DNA of 64,000 bases from JAFGDH01 sp964447525. Lineage in GTDB: Archaea; Aenigmatarchaeota; Aenigmatarchaeia; QMZP01; QMZT01. A program made the position numbers and the translations under genes. The notes below the pieces were generated by a model. The model did not search any database. It saw nothing but the letters and a program-made list of their open reading frames with translations, and was not told the DNA's origin. The stretch spans positions 1 to 64,000 of the forward strand of contig CAYUSU010000001.1 in NCBI GenBank assembly GCA_964447525.1, given 5' to 3'. Below, one piece after another: positions 9,325 to 17,908 of the stretch; position 1 is the first letter of the stretch, and the number at the start of each line of letters is the position of its first letter.

Positions 9325-10818
9325 ATGGACAAATACAAAGAAATAGTCGAGTTTGCAGACAGGAGGGCGTTGTTTTTTCAGACAGCAGAAATACATTCAG
9401 CCCTTTCCGGATTCTGGGATTTCGGTCCGATAGGTACGTCCCTCAGAAGAAAAATAACTGACCTATGGAGAAAGGAGATCGTGAAAAAAATCGATTCCGT
9501 TGAAATCGAGGGATGCGTTATTCTTCCCAAACAGAATTTCGAGGCTTCCGGTCATCTTAAAAACTTCGTGGATCCTCTGGTACAATGCAAGAAATGTCAC
9601 AAAATATTCAGGGCAGACAAGTTAATAGAAACGGAGACAAGCAACGAGGTCCCTGAGGCGGCGGAAGCGAAAGAATTCGACAAGATGATAACGAGCAACA
9701 AGATAAAATGCCCGTCATGTAGCGGAGAACTCGGAAATGTAAAGAAATTCAACATGATGATAGGCCTTTCTGTGGGGCCGGTTTCCAAAGAATATAATGC
9801 ATTCCTGCGTCCAGAGACCTGCCAGAACATATTCACATGCTTCCAGAAAATATATAAGAGTTCCAGGGTTTCTTTGCCGTTAGGGATTTCTCAGACAGGT
9901 AAGGCATTCCGGAACGAGATATCCCCAAGACAGACGCTTGTCCGTCTGAGAGAACTTACACAAATGGAAACCGAGGTTTTCTTCAACCCAAAAAAAATAA
10001 ACAACGTCGATGAGTGGGATGAATACAAAAATTACAAGCTTCGCCTGAAGCTCCTTAAGGAAAAGGATACCAAATCATTTTCTTGCGATGAGGCGGTGAA
10101 AAAGAAATTGGTATCCGGGAAGCTGATCGCATATTACCTCGCAATCACACAGAAATTCTTTGAAAAATGCGGTTTTGACCCGAAGAATTTCCGTTTCAGG
10201 GAACTGGAAGACAAGGCCAAGGCATTCTATTCAAAGGAGACCTGGGATTTCGAGGTGAACAGCGAGGTAGGATGGCTGGAGCTCGTGGCGAATAATTACA
10301 GGACTGATTATGATCTTAGTTCCCATCAGAAGGTTTCCGGTGTTGATCTTTCCGTTGTAGAGGACGATGAGAAATTCATACCACACGTTTGGGAAATATC
10401 TATGGGTCTCGATAGGATATTCTTTTATGTGCTCGAAAACTCCTTCGCAACAAGAGACAACAAACCGATATTCAAGTTTCCTTATTATCTTAATCCGTTG
10501 CATGTGGTTGTTCTTCCTCTCGTCAGGAAGGACGGTCTCAACAAGAAAGCAAGAGATATCGCCGAAACTTTGAAAGAAAACTTTGATATTAAATACGACG
10601 AAAAGAGTTCGATAGGAAAGAGATACGTCATATACGATCAGCTTGGGGTCCCGCTTGCCGTTACCATAGATTATGACACGATGGAAGACGATACTGTCAC
10701 CCTGCGGGACAGGGATACGCAGAAACAGGTCAGGATCGGTATTGACGACATTCCGGGCGCAGTGAAAAAATTCTTTGATGGGGAAAAAATAGAGAATCTC
10801 GGAAAACCCGCAAAATAA
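9325..10818 (+). CDS. glyS: Glycyl-tRNA synthetase (archaeal/eukaryotic class II)
   Basis: This homodimeric class IIa enzyme charges tRNA-Gly. At 497 aa it is somewhat shorter than many archaeal GlyRS. The N-terminal WDFGPIGTSLRR motif 1 region and the RPETCQ motif are clear. A zinc-ribbon insertion (CKKCH at about 92-96 with CPSCSG at about 131-136) and a C-terminal HGTP anticodon-binding domain (from about residue 390) complete the layout. The late EISMGLDRIFF segment is class II motif 3. The ATG follows a GTGATC site. It is divergent from the PHP gene and converges on the CBS-HPF gene with one base between the stops. Confidence 0.95.
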   Translation: MDKYKEIVEFADRRALFFQTAEIHSALSGFWDFGPIGTSLRRKITDLWRKEIVKKIDSVEIEGCVILPKQNFEASGHLKNFVDPLVQCKKCHKIFRADKLIETETSNEVPEAAEAKEFDKMITSNKIKCPSCSGELGNVKKFNMMIGLSVGPVSKEYNAFLRPETCQNIFTCFQKIYKSSRVSLPLGISQTGKAFRNEISPRQTLVRLRELTQMETEVFFNPKKINNVDEWDEYKNYKLRLKLLKEKDTKSFSCDEAVKKKLVSGKLIAYYLAITQKFFEKCGFDPKNFRFRELEDKAKAFYSKETWDFEVNSEVGWLELVANNYRTDYDLSSHQKVSGVDLSVVEDDEKFIPHVWEISMGLDRIFFYVLENSFATRDNKPIFKFPYYLNPLHVVVLPLVRKDGLNKKARDIAETLKENFDIKYDEKSSIGKRYVIYDQLGVPLAVTIDYDTMEDDTVTLRDRDTQKQVRIGIDDIPGAVKKFFDGEKIENLGKPAK

Positions 10819-10819
10819 A

Positions 10820-11917
10820 TCATTTCATTTTAGCATTTGATCTGGATTTTCCCATCTGTTTGCTTATTTCCTTTTCGATCTTACCGAGAAATTCCTTAAC
10901 TGCCTTCGTGGCGTCCCATTCGTGATCGTTTGCGTAGAAACTGCCCTTCCCGGTCTCTATCCTGCCGTGAACGGAATACTTCACTCGTTCACCGCCCTTT
11001 TCGTGTTTTGTCACGTTTATCGCGACATAGTTCACCGGGACTTTCTTCAGAATCTTTCCCACGGAATTGTTTATCATCTCATTTATCTTTCCTTGTATGA
11101 ATTTGTCCTCGTCGTGGAGCCCGTTCACCCTTATGTATACGGTTTCCATTGATCTTCCTACGAGCTTGAATATGTCTTTTGGAGTTATGATGCCCATCAT
11201 CTTTCCGTTCTTTTCCACGACAACGGTTCGGATGTTCTTCTTGGAGATGGAATTAACTATATTTTTGGAGTTCTCCTCTGGTCCCACCCGGATGAAATCG
11301 GTATTCATGAATGTTGATACCAATATTTTTCCCGTATTTATCTTTTCCCCGGATTTCTCTCCCTTGCTTACCCTGTGACTTTCCATTACCGCCTTTAGCA
11401 GGGATATGGAGTCTATTATTCCTAGTGTTCTGGAGTTACTGTCCAGAACCGGTATTCTTGAAATCGAATAATCCTTCATTATCGATACAGCGGTTGACAG
11501 ACTGTCGTCCTCACTAACACAATACGGAAAAACCATGAGATTTTTTGCCTTCTTCCCTGAAAAGACTTCATCTTTTATGAATTTCAGAAGGCTGGCCTTC
11601 CTTACAATGTAAATGTCGTTGTCGTGTTTAACGGGAACCGACTTCATATCATTTATGATAACGTAATTGATCAAGTCCGATACAGGACTGTCCACGGAAA
11701 ACGGTGTGATTTTACGAATGAAATATGATATGCTGACCTTGGACGGGTCGTTTATTCTCCTTTTTGATATATCGTCCGCGGTCACTATGCCGATGAAATC
11801 CTTGTCAGAAACAATGACTTCGTTTTCGCTTTCCTTTATCATTCTCGAAGCTACCCGAGAAAGACTGTCGTCTGGCTTTACCTTTAATGCTGGCTCCAAA
11901 ACACCCTTTAGTTCCAT
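10820..11917 (-). CDS. Four-CBS protein fused to a C-terminal HPF/RaiA-like domain
   Basis: The 365-aa protein holds four CBS motifs (about residues 3-52, 66-112, 123-178 and 200-255), each ending in the usual GI(V/I)T or similar strand. From about residue 262 to 350 there is an alpha/beta domain whose order (VYIRVNGLHD, NYVAINVTKH, then a helix WDATKAVKEFLGKIEKEI) resembles ribosome hibernation factors of the HPF/RaiA family. The C-terminal tail is basic. The gene follows eS17 by four bases, so it sits in a ribosomal protein operon. A nucleotide-sensing ribosome-binding or hibernation role is inferred from architecture and context; the HPF similarity should be confirmed by profile search. 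Confidence 0.65.
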   Translation of the reverse strand: MELKGVLEPALKVKPDDSLSRVASRMIKESENEVIVSDKDFIGIVTADDISKRRINDPSKVSISYFIRKITPFSVDSPVSDLINYVIINDMKSVPVKHDNDIYIVRKASLLKFIKDEVFSGKKAKNLMVFPYCVSEDDSLSTAVSIMKDYSISRIPVLDSNSRTLGIIDSISLLKAVMESHRVSKGEKSGEKINTGKILVSTFMNTDFIRVGPEENSKNIVNSISKKNIRTVVVEKNGKMMGIITPKDIFKLVGRSMETVYIRVNGLHDEDKFIQGKINEMINNSVGKILKKVPVNYVAINVTKHEKGGERVKYSVHGRIETGKGSFYANDHEWDATKAVKEFLGKIEKEISKQMGKSRSNAKMK

Positions 11918-11921
11918 CGTA

Positions 11922-12122
11922 TCATAAACCGGACTTTTTTATTTTTTGCATCTCTTTCGTTATATAACCAGCCACCACGTTTCGTACTTTTTTAGATTTT
12001 ATGTCCTTCATGGTCGCCAATGCTTCTTTGTTTTTGTCAAAGTCAATACTAAATTTTTTGCCATGCTTCTCTATTACTTCGTTTCCAAGGTTTTTTATCG
12101 CAACCTGTTTTATCCTTCCCAT
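11922..12122 (-). CDS. rps17e: Ribosomal protein eS17
   Basis: This small-subunit protein is shared by archaea and eukaryotes. The 66-aa product starts MGRIKQVAIK, the family's standard N-terminus, and contains the conserved FDKNKEAL segment. An in-frame alternative start at 12179 would add a cysteine-containing extension not seen in the family; the ATG at 12122 with a GTGATG ribosome binding site is preferred. It probably leads a two-gene operon with the CBS-HPF protein. A perfect inverted repeat lies in its leader (12144-12164). Confidence 0.93.
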   Translation of the reverse strand: MGRIKQVAIKNLGNEVIEKHGKKFSIDFDKNKEALATMKDIKSKKVRNVVAGYITKEMQKIKKSGL

Positions 12123-12143
12123 AAACATCACTCGTTTTTCATA

Positions 12144-12164
12144 GAAGCAGGTACAACCTGCTTC
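12144..12164 (-). promoter_or_regulatory. Inverted repeat in the eS17 leader
   Basis: Two perfectly complementary 9-base arms, GAAGCAGGT (12144-12152) and ACCTGCTTC (12156-12164), are separated by three bases. They sit between a TATA-like AATATAAG (upstream, near 12170) and the eS17 start. This places them at or just after the transcription start, where they could be an operator or a leader-RNA hairpin. Function is inferred. Confidence 0.5.
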
Positions 12165-12195
12165 AATCCTTATATTCATTATTATGCGAACGTAT

Positions 12196-13052
12196 TTAAA
12201 ATAATCTGATCTGGAACTGGCTCAGAAACGAGAAAATCGTGTAACCTATGGTTATCAGCATCAATGAGTGTTTGAAACCTGCCACCAAGGAACCTTCTGC
12301 CATCTTGCCTGTCGCCAGCCCGGCGAAGAACCCCTGTACTATTATGAAATTTATGAAAGTCTGAGCGAATAATTCCGGTGGTATCTCAGCCCCGGTATCT
12401 GATACATCGGTTCCTGTAGTTGAAGGAAGCGCGGGGAGAAGGAACGTCTGGAGTATTACCAAAATGAAAATGAAAACGAAGAATATCAGATAGGACGTCA
12501 CAAGCTGGCTCTGGACCGAAGCGGATCTCTCTTGTTTAATCTTGTTTATTTCTATGAGGGATCTCCCGATCGCTCGAAGCGTATCGGATAGCTTCCCACC
12601 GACCTTATATGTTTCTATTATCGTGGAAACGCTCCTTCTTATCGGTGTTGATTTGGATTTTTCCGCAAACAGGACGAGCGCTTTTTCGAAGGGGATGCCC
12701 CAGTCAACCTTCGTTGATATTTCCCTACGTACGGGGTAAGAGAACTGTAATCCCTCTTAGCGGAATGTTTAAGCGCTATTGGTAATGTCATTCCGCTGTC
12801 TATCGATTCCGTCAGATCGGTAACGAAAAGAATGAACTCGCTTTCCATCTCTTTGTTGATTTTGTATTTTGAATAATAAATCAGGAATGGGGGTACTATT
12901 GCTATCAAAGCTCCTGCTATGTTGAAAAAAGGTGTAAATATTGGAATTATTTCGGAAAAAACAAAGATATTCAGGAGAAGTATTGATGCACCTATCACTA
13001 CGAAAAACACTTCCGTTATTATGTTCTCGTATTTCTTCGTTAGTTCTAGCAT
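12196..13052 (-). CDS. tadC: T2SSF/TadC-like pilus platform protein, single-base frameshift
   Basis: This is the second of two adjacent type II secretion system F-domain (FlaJ/TadC-like) membrane proteins. The N-terminal half reads from 13052 down to about 12730 and the C-terminal half in another frame from there to 12196. Across the break, restoring one base in the TACGTAGGGAA region gives a continuous protein (...ISTKVDWGIPFEKALVLFAEK...) of about 285 aa ending in two membrane helices. The break is one missing base, so a sequencing error is as likely as a true mutation. It starts immediately after the stop of the companion gene. Confidence 0.75.
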
Positions 13053-13931
13053 CTATATCCCCGGGTATGTCATCTGGAGGAAAGCTATGTAACCTATGTT
13101 AAATATCGGCAAAACGACGAAGGTCATTAGCACGATAATTTGCGGTATTTCCATGCCAAGTACCTGTCCTCCTATTATAAGCATGGTTGCCAGCAGTGCG
13201 ATCATCATAAGCGGAGCTGCAACAAGAAGTGCGGTGTAAATGTCCGCGTACGTGGAAAGTGTCTTCAGGTATTTTTCCCTCTTGATCCTGTATTCGAAAA
13301 GCGCTTTGTCTGACATCTCTTTTAGGTATTCTATCAGATTACCCCCTCCTTCAATGGTGGAAACCACCCCAAGGAGAAGTTCCCTGAAATTATTGGAGGG
13401 GGTTCTTTCTCCAACGCTTTTTATTGCATCGACTGAGCTCATCCCGAATGTTTTTATGTTTCTCATTATCATCTTCGATTCGTTAGCCACTTCACCGTAT
13501 TCCTTGAAGCCTGTCAGGAGTTCGAACATGAATTCCGGTGGTATTCCCGAAGAAGCGATAGCGGCCATATGAGTGGTTGCGAAGGGAAGATTGTTGTTTA
13601 TGGATTTTTCTATGGTCTTTTCCTTTTGCGTCGGATAAACGTAAAAAAGAATGAATGTTATCGATGCTACCATTATCGGGAAGAAAACAACAGAAAATAT
13701 GTATATGACAAGGTTTATTTTGAAAAAAACCGTGAAAAATACATACAACGCCAAGAAGGAAGCAATAAAGGATATGACCGTTGAGAGCAGAATCATGCAT
13801 ACCCATGTCTTAAGAAGGATTCTCATTCTGGATTTTTTCATGTGGGTTTCCATGGGTTTGAAATTTTTGATGTTATTTTCAACGATCCCGTCGAAAAGGA
13901 ATAGTGCCGTTTTCTTGTATAATGATAACAT
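13053..13931 (-). CDS. tadB: T2SSF/TadB-like pilus platform membrane protein
   Basis: This 292-aa protein is of the archaeal FlaJ/TadB type, an inner-membrane platform for assembling type IV pilus-like filaments. Paired hydrophobic helices at about residues 38-95 precede a cytoplasmic F domain containing the conserved GIPPEFMFELLTGF and EGGGNLIEYLKEMS segments, and two or three helices close the protein. Its partner follows with no spacing. The matching ATPase is probably the one at 18492-19979, 4.5 kb away. The pair is a separate copy from the T2SSF pair at 52973-54822. Confidence 0.85.
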   Translation of the reverse strand: MLSLYKKTALFLFDGIVENNIKNFKPMETHMKKSRMRILLKTWVCMILLSTVISFIASFLALYVFFTVFFKINLVIYIFSVVFFPIMVASITFILFYVYPTQKEKTIEKSINNNLPFATTHMAAIASSGIPPEFMFELLTGFKEYGEVANESKMIMRNIKTFGMSSVDAIKSVGERTPSNNFRELLLGVVSTIEGGGNLIEYLKEMSDKALFEYRIKREKYLKTLSTYADIYTALLVAAPLMMIALLATMLIIGGQVLGMEIPQIIVLMTFVVLPIFNIGYIAFLQMTYPGI

Positions 13932-13984
13932 GATTAAATATTAGCGCCTTTCATAAATAAAATTCAAAAATGCCACGAGGGGCA

Positions 13985-13992
13985 TTTAAATA
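13985..13992 (+). promoter_or_regulatory. TATA box of the SRP RNA gene, next to an inverted repeat
   Basis: TTTAAATA at 13985-13992 is 25-30 bases before the apparent 5' end of the 7S RNA, the normal archaeal TATA spacing. An inverted repeat (AAATGCC at 13968-13974, GGCATTT at 13981-13987) overlaps it. The repeat could also belong to the divergent T2SSF gene. Confidence 0.55.
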
Positions 13993-14012
13993 ACTATTTT
14001 CTAAAAAATATT

Positions 14013-14253
14013 CGGCAGGGACTAGAATGGGGGGTTTGGCGTCCCCTGTTACCATAAACCGCCATCACGATGGATTCGAAGCCTGAATGAGGTATTGGGA
14101 GATCTTAAGGCCCCATACTTCTGACGTCGAAGCTCTGTCCCACAGGGTCGTTGGTTTGATGAACCAGGTCAGGACCGGAAGGTAGCAGCCTTAATTCATG
14201 TTAATGACGCTTGCGGGGTAGCGGAGTGGAGGAGGAAGTTTGGATCAGTCTTT
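14013..14253 (+). ncRNA. ffs: 7S signal recognition particle RNA
   Basis: The helix 8 hallmark is clear: an asymmetric internal loop (GTCAGG / AGCAGCC) closed by ACC-GGAA-GGT, with the GGAA tetraloop at 14177-14180. This is the SRP54 binding site. The 5' domain shows GGGGGGTTTGGCGTCCCCTG and the AAACCGCC segment of the archaeal Alu-type fold. The ends were placed by pairing AGGGACT (14017-14023) with AGTCTTT (14247-14253). The length of about 240 nt is short for archaea (usually near 300), so one arm is probably trimmed. The ends are accurate to perhaps ten bases. Confidence 0.9.
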
Positions 14254-14321
14254 CGTGATTCCAGTATCGATTGATGGTGCGTTCCTGCCACTCTTTTTAT
14301 TTCGAGATTCAAATAATGTTT

Positions 14322-14726
14322 ATGGTTGATCTCAAACTTCTGGAAAGATTCCACACACATGTCGGACCTTTCGTCGTTCTGGGGTGTAAGATCGGCGAAT
14401 ATGCCAAAAAAGAATTCCCTGTCAAATCGAAGATTAGGTGCGAGATTCATTCCAAGACAATCCCTCCGTTGTCCTGCATGATAGACGGGATACAGGTGAG
14501 TACCGGATGCACTCTCGGTAGGGGGTTAATAAAAGTAATCGAAAATGAAGGTCCGGATACAAGGATGATTTTTTCTTCCGGTAGCAAACAAATTAAAATA
14601 AAAACCAGAGAAGAAGTGATCAAAAGTATTTTAAAAATGTTAAGAGAGAATAAAATAAATGAGTCGGTAGATTTCGTTATAAATTCCGATATCGATAAAT
14701 TGGTGGTGTATTATGAAAAGGACTAA
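14322..14726 (+). CDS. FmdE-domain protein
   Basis: A roughly 135-aa protein of the FmdE family (named after formylmethanofuran dehydrogenase subunit E). Diagnostic motifs are HTHVGPFVVLG near the N-terminus and the DGIQVSTGCTLGRG segment, whose His and Cys residues bind metal in the family. No methanogenesis genes are nearby, so a metal-binding or redox-sensing role is more likely than methanofuran chemistry. ATG codons at 14316 and 14322 are both possible. The 3' end overlaps the Lon-like gene by 14 bases. Confidence 0.8.
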   Translation: MVDLKLLERFHTHVGPFVVLGCKIGEYAKKEFPVKSKIRCEIHSKTIPPLSCMIDGIQVSTGCTLGRGLIKVIENEGPDTRMIFSSGSKQIKIKTREEVIKSILKMLRENKINESVDFVINSDIDKLVVYYEKD

Positions 14727-15155
14727 AATACTGGCGGTTTTGATATTGCTTTTCTTTGTTCTGGGTTTCCTTTTCGGTTTCCAGTTCAACCGGACAACCG
14801 TGACGATATATAACGAAACCAAACCAATCCAGAAAATTGTTTATACTCCGTTCGATGATGCGGCCAATTCGTCCTTTTCCACGATATCCATACCGGCCGT
14901 TGATCAGGATGGTGACGGACTGACAACCATCCTCACGGTGCAAGTGGTTCCGGGTTCAGGTAGGGTTCTCGCCAACATTGACCGATTGCTTTTTTGGACG
15001 GATACTCAGAATAGCATCCGGACATCACGTTCCGTCGCGGCGGAAGTCACTGGAATGAACCTTTCGGAATATGATATAATATATACTATAGAAACCAACG
15101 CCACTTCAGTTGAAGGTCCTTCAGCAGGGACCGCCCTTACAATAGCGACAATCGC
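14713..15155 (+). CDS. Membrane-anchored Lon-like S16 serine protease (cut by gap)
   Basis: The N-terminus has a single transmembrane helix (about residues 7-24), and the visible 148 residues then enter an S16 peptidase domain. The catalytic serine is Ser137 within EGPSAGT, matching the DGPSAG active-site motif of Lon. The catalytic lysine would lie in the missing part. There is no AAA domain before the protease region, as in archaeal Lon-like secreted proteases that carry only S16. It overlaps the FmdE gene and is cut by the scaffold gap. Confidence 0.8.
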
Positions 15156-15255
15156 NNNNNNNNNNNNNNNNNNNNNNNNNNNNNNNNNNNNNNNNNNNNN
15201 NNNNNNNNNNNNNNNNNNNNNNNNNNNNNNNNNNNNNNNNNNNNNNNNNNNNNNN
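15156..15255. other. Scaffold gap (100 N)
   Basis: A 100-N assembly gap separates the Lon-like protease from the TatD-like hydrolase. The two happen to share a reading frame across the Ns, so an ORF caller joins them into one false 432-aa fusion. The homologies on each side are unrelated. Confidence 0.99.
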
Positions 15256-16011
15256 GACGTTCATGCTCATCTATGTTTCCCTAATTTTGACAGTGATCGG
15301 GAAGAAGTGATCGCTAAATGCAGGGAAGAACTGGCGGGAGTGATAGTTAGTTCTGCTCGTTATGATGAGAGTGTAAAGGTGATTGAAACTTGCGACAAGC
15401 ATCCTGGTTTTCTGTTTCCTACTTTGGGTTTCCATCCAACTGAAGGGACTGATTACGAAGGAGTTATGGAACTGATCAAAGAAAACGAGAGTAAGATTGT
15501 GGGTGTGGGTGAAGTGGGATTGGATTACCACTGGGAGAAAAATCCATCGAAGCGCGAAGCGCAGAAAGAAATATTCCAGAAATTCATTGATCTTGCGAAA
15601 TCCTTTCGAAAACCGTTGGTGATCCATTCATGGGACGCCGAAAGGGAGTGTTATGAAATGGTCAGGGAATCCGGTCTGGTTTGTGTGTTTCATTGTTTTT
15701 CTGGTAGTCGGGAACTCGCCGAAGAGATTGTTAAAAACAAGGATTTCTTTATTTCAATATCCACCCAAGTATTGTTTTCAAAAAATAACAGGAAGGTTGC
15801 CAAGATAGTTCCTATTGATCAGTTACTTCTTGAAACAGACGCACCATTCCTTTCCCCTAACAAGGAGACAGATCGCAGGAATTACCCATGGAACATAAAA
15901 TTGTCCGCAAAGAAGATATCCGAATTGAAGTTCATCCCTGTCGAGGAATTGCTGGAAAGTGCGAAGAAAAATGCGGTCAGGGTCTTTGATTTAAAAATAG
16001 GCCGGGCATAA
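15256..16011 (+). CDS. tatD: TatD-family metal-dependent hydrolase (5' end lost in gap)
   Basis: This TIM-barrel metallohydrolase belongs to the TatD DNase family. The sequence opens within the metal-binding motif (DVHAHLCF), then shows GVGEVGLDY (Glu ligand), KPLVIHSWDA (His ligand), FHCFSG and LLLETDAPFL (Asp ligand). Only the first few residues before DVHAH are missing. About 252 aa are visible, which agrees with the usual 255-260. It probably acts in DNA repair or turnover. Pus10 follows 16 bases downstream on the same strand. Confidence 0.9.
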   Translation, partial: DVHAHLCFPNFDSDREEVIAKCREELAGVIVSSARYDESVKVIETCDKHPGFLFPTLGFHPTEGTDYEGVMELIKENESKIVGVGEVGLDYHWEKNPSKREAQKEIFQKFIDLAKSFRKPLVIHSWDAERECYEMVRESGLVCVFHCFSGSRELAEEIVKNKDFFISISTQVLFSKNNRKVAKIVPIDQLLLETDAPFLSPNKETDRRNYPWNIKLSAKKISELKFIPVEELLESAKKNAVRVFDLKIGRA

Positions 16012-16027
16012 TTCTTATAGTGATACA

Positions 16028-17233
16028 ATGAACGTGACGGAAAAAGGAAAAAAGATAATGAAAGATTCATTCGTCTGTGATCACTGTCTCGGAAGGCAGT
16101 TCGCAGAATTGCTTAGCGGTTATTCTAACGATGAACGTGGAGAAGTGATCCGTAAATCGGTGGCGATGGATTATGATTCCTCCCCGTTCGACATCAATCT
16201 TTCCAATTTTTTTGGCTTGAAGTTCAGGAGTTCAAAACCTAAGGTTGTCAAACCCGGGAAATGTTCGGTGTGCGGTGACCTTTTCTTGGAACTGGATAAA
16301 TACGCAAATGAAGCTGCAAAAAAATTGAAGAACTATGATTACGACACATTCGTGGTGGGATCAAGGATGAGCGATTTGCTAGTCATGAAGGAGGAATCTT
16401 TGTGGGAAAGAGCTGGGATAAAAGGCTCGGAACGTCTGCGTTCAGAGGTCAACAGGGAGCTCGGAAAATTGATCGAATCCAAAACCGGGAAACAGGCAGA
16501 GGAAAAGAATCCCAACATCACTATACTTTTCAATCTCCAGAAAAAAAGGCTGGATATAACATCCAATCCGCTTTATGTGTATGGCAAATACAACAAACTT
16601 GTCCGCGGGATTCCGCAGACGAAGTGGTCCAAATACAAGATAACGGTGGAAGATATTATTGCGAAGCCATTCATGCGGATTTCCAAGGCTAACGGGCATG
16701 CTATGCATGCGTGTGGAAGGGAGGACATAGATGCTCGCTGTCTCGGGTGGAGGCCTTTTGTGATTGAAATGGAGAACCCGATTAAAAGAAAGATAGACCT
16801 GAAAAAAATGAAGATCGCTATAAACAAAACTGGTAAAGTGAAGGTAAAAGACCTGAAATTTTCCAGTAAAAAAGAAGTTGTGGCTGTCAAAACAATACAG
16901 CCGGATAAGATATATCGTGTTATTGTTAATTTCGAGAACCCGGTTGAAGGGATGGAAAGGATAAAAAAAGCCATCGGAACCATAAAACAGCGCACCCCGA
17001 AGAGGGTTTTGCACCGCAGAGCGAACAAACTAAGAAATAAAAAGGTTAAAAGTATAAAATGGACAAAGATTAATAAAAGTAAATACAAAATAGTGATACA
17101 TACTGAGGCCGGTGCCTACATAAAGGAATTCGTGAGCGGGGATGATGGCAGAACAAAACCCTCGGTTTCCGATATCCTGAAAAACAAGGCCGTGGTAGAA
17201 AGCCTAGATGTGATAAAAATAATGGTGAGATAG
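16028..17233 (+). CDS. pus10: tRNA pseudouridine synthase Pus10
   Basis: Pus10 makes pseudouridine at positions 54 and 55 of archaeal tRNAs, replacing bacterial TruB/TrmA function. The 401-aa protein has the N-terminal zinc-binding cysteines (CDHCLGRQF at about 17-25 and CSVCGD at about 79-84), a THUMP-like region, and the catalytic core. The core motif GREDIDARCLG carries the nucleophilic Asp235. The C-terminus contains the RTPKRVLHRRA segment. It heads an apparent translation/transcription operon: pus10, eL21, rpoF, DUF655. Confidence 0.93.
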   Translation: MNVTEKGKKIMKDSFVCDHCLGRQFAELLSGYSNDERGEVIRKSVAMDYDSSPFDINLSNFFGLKFRSSKPKVVKPGKCSVCGDLFLELDKYANEAAKKLKNYDYDTFVVGSRMSDLLVMKEESLWERAGIKGSERLRSEVNRELGKLIESKTGKQAEEKNPNITILFNLQKKRLDITSNPLYVYGKYNKLVRGIPQTKWSKYKITVEDIIAKPFMRISKANGHAMHACGREDIDARCLGWRPFVIEMENPIKRKIDLKKMKIAINKTGKVKVKDLKFSSKKEVVAVKTIQPDKIYRVIVNFENPVEGMERIKKAIGTIKQRTPKRVLHRRANKLRNKKVKSIKWTKINKSKYKIVIHTEAGAYIKEFVSGDDGRTKPSVSDILKNKAVVESLDVIKIMVR

Positions 17234-17235
17234 AT

Positions 17236-17523
17236 ATGGTAACTAGAAGTAAGGGATTGCGGAGAAGAACGAGAAGCAAACTGAAGGGGGATGTGAGATC
17301 GAAATTCAAGGTAACTTCTTTCCTTCAGGAATTTAAGGTGAATGACAAAGTAGTACTAAAAATAAATCCTTCCTCACAGAAGGGATTCCCGCATCCGATG
17401 TTCAAAGGCAAGACCTGCGAAGTGATCGGTAAAAGGGGAGATGCGTATCTACTGGAACTTAAGTTCGGAAATAAAGTCAAGACTCTTATAGCCAGGCCAG
17501 AACATTTGGTTCTGAAAAGATAA
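17236..17523 (+). CDS. rpl21e: Ribosomal protein eL21
   Basis: A 95-aa large-subunit protein shared by archaea and eukaryotes. MVTRSKGLRRRTRSKL is the classic eL21 start, and the FKGKTCEVIGKRGDAY segment matches the SH3-like core. It begins two bases after the pus10 stop. Its place before rpoF and DUF655 is conserved in many archaea. Confidence 0.95.
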   Translation: MVTRSKGLRRRTRSKLKGDVRSKFKVTSFLQEFKVNDKVVLKINPSSQKGFPHPMFKGKTCEVIGKRGDAYLLELKFGNKVKTLIARPEHLVLKR

Positions 17524-17525
17524 AG

Positions 17526-17867
17526 ATGTTGGGTGATGTTATGGATATTAAAGGAGAAAAACAGATAAGCTGGATTGATGTTAAAAGGGTTCTTTCAAAC
17601 AAGGAAAAAAATAGAGAGCTTGGTTACGAGCAGAAAAATGCTCTTGACCACTTGAGAAAATTCTGTAAAATTTCTGAGAAAAAAACCGATGCAATGAGAG
17701 AAGAACTCGGGAAGATGGAAAATCTGAAAGAAAAGCACGTGAATGCCATAGTGAACTTCCTCCCGGAGAATCTGGATGAACTTAGAACACTGTTTGCTCA
17801 TGATAGGGTCGTGCTTTCGGAAGACGAAAAAAAGAAGATATTGAAGGCAGTAAAAGACAACAAATAG
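17526..17867 (+). CDS. rpoF: RNA polymerase subunit Rpo4/F (Rpb4 homologue)
   Basis: A 113-aa helical protein of the Rpb4 family. With Rpo7 it forms the stalk of archaeal RNA polymerase. The HRDC-like C-terminal part, with KEKHVNAIVNFLPENLDELRT, is typical. The start is uncertain: ATG at 17526 (three bases after eL21), or the internal ATG at 17541 that gives MDIKGEKQISW. Context between eL21 and DUF655 supports the call. Confidence 0.88.
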   Translation: MLGDVMDIKGEKQISWIDVKRVLSNKEKNRELGYEQKNALDHLRKFCKISEKKTDAMREELGKMENLKEKHVNAIVNFLPENLDELRTLFAHDRVVLSEDEKKKILKAVKDNK

Positions 17868-17908
17868 CGCCTTTATAAATCCGGATTTTATTTTATATCT
17901 TATACAAA

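Noticed and set aside
9325..10818. A bacterial-type GlyRS
   Set aside because: The single-chain class II layout with C-terminal HGTP domain is archaeal/eukaryotic.
13968..13987. Inverted repeat as a terminator for the T2SSF gene
   Set aside because: It lies upstream of that gene's start and beside the SRP RNA TATA box, so a terminator role does not fit; a promoter-associated role is more plausible.
14196..14450. An 84-aa minus-strand ORF over the SRP RNA
   Set aside because: It overlaps the 3' part of the SRP RNA gene and the FmdE start; codon content looks random and no homologue was recognised.
14713..16011. A continuous reading frame joining a Lon-like protease to a TatD-like hydrolase
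   Set aside because: The join runs through 100 N bases; the frame match is coincidental and the two homologies are unrelated.
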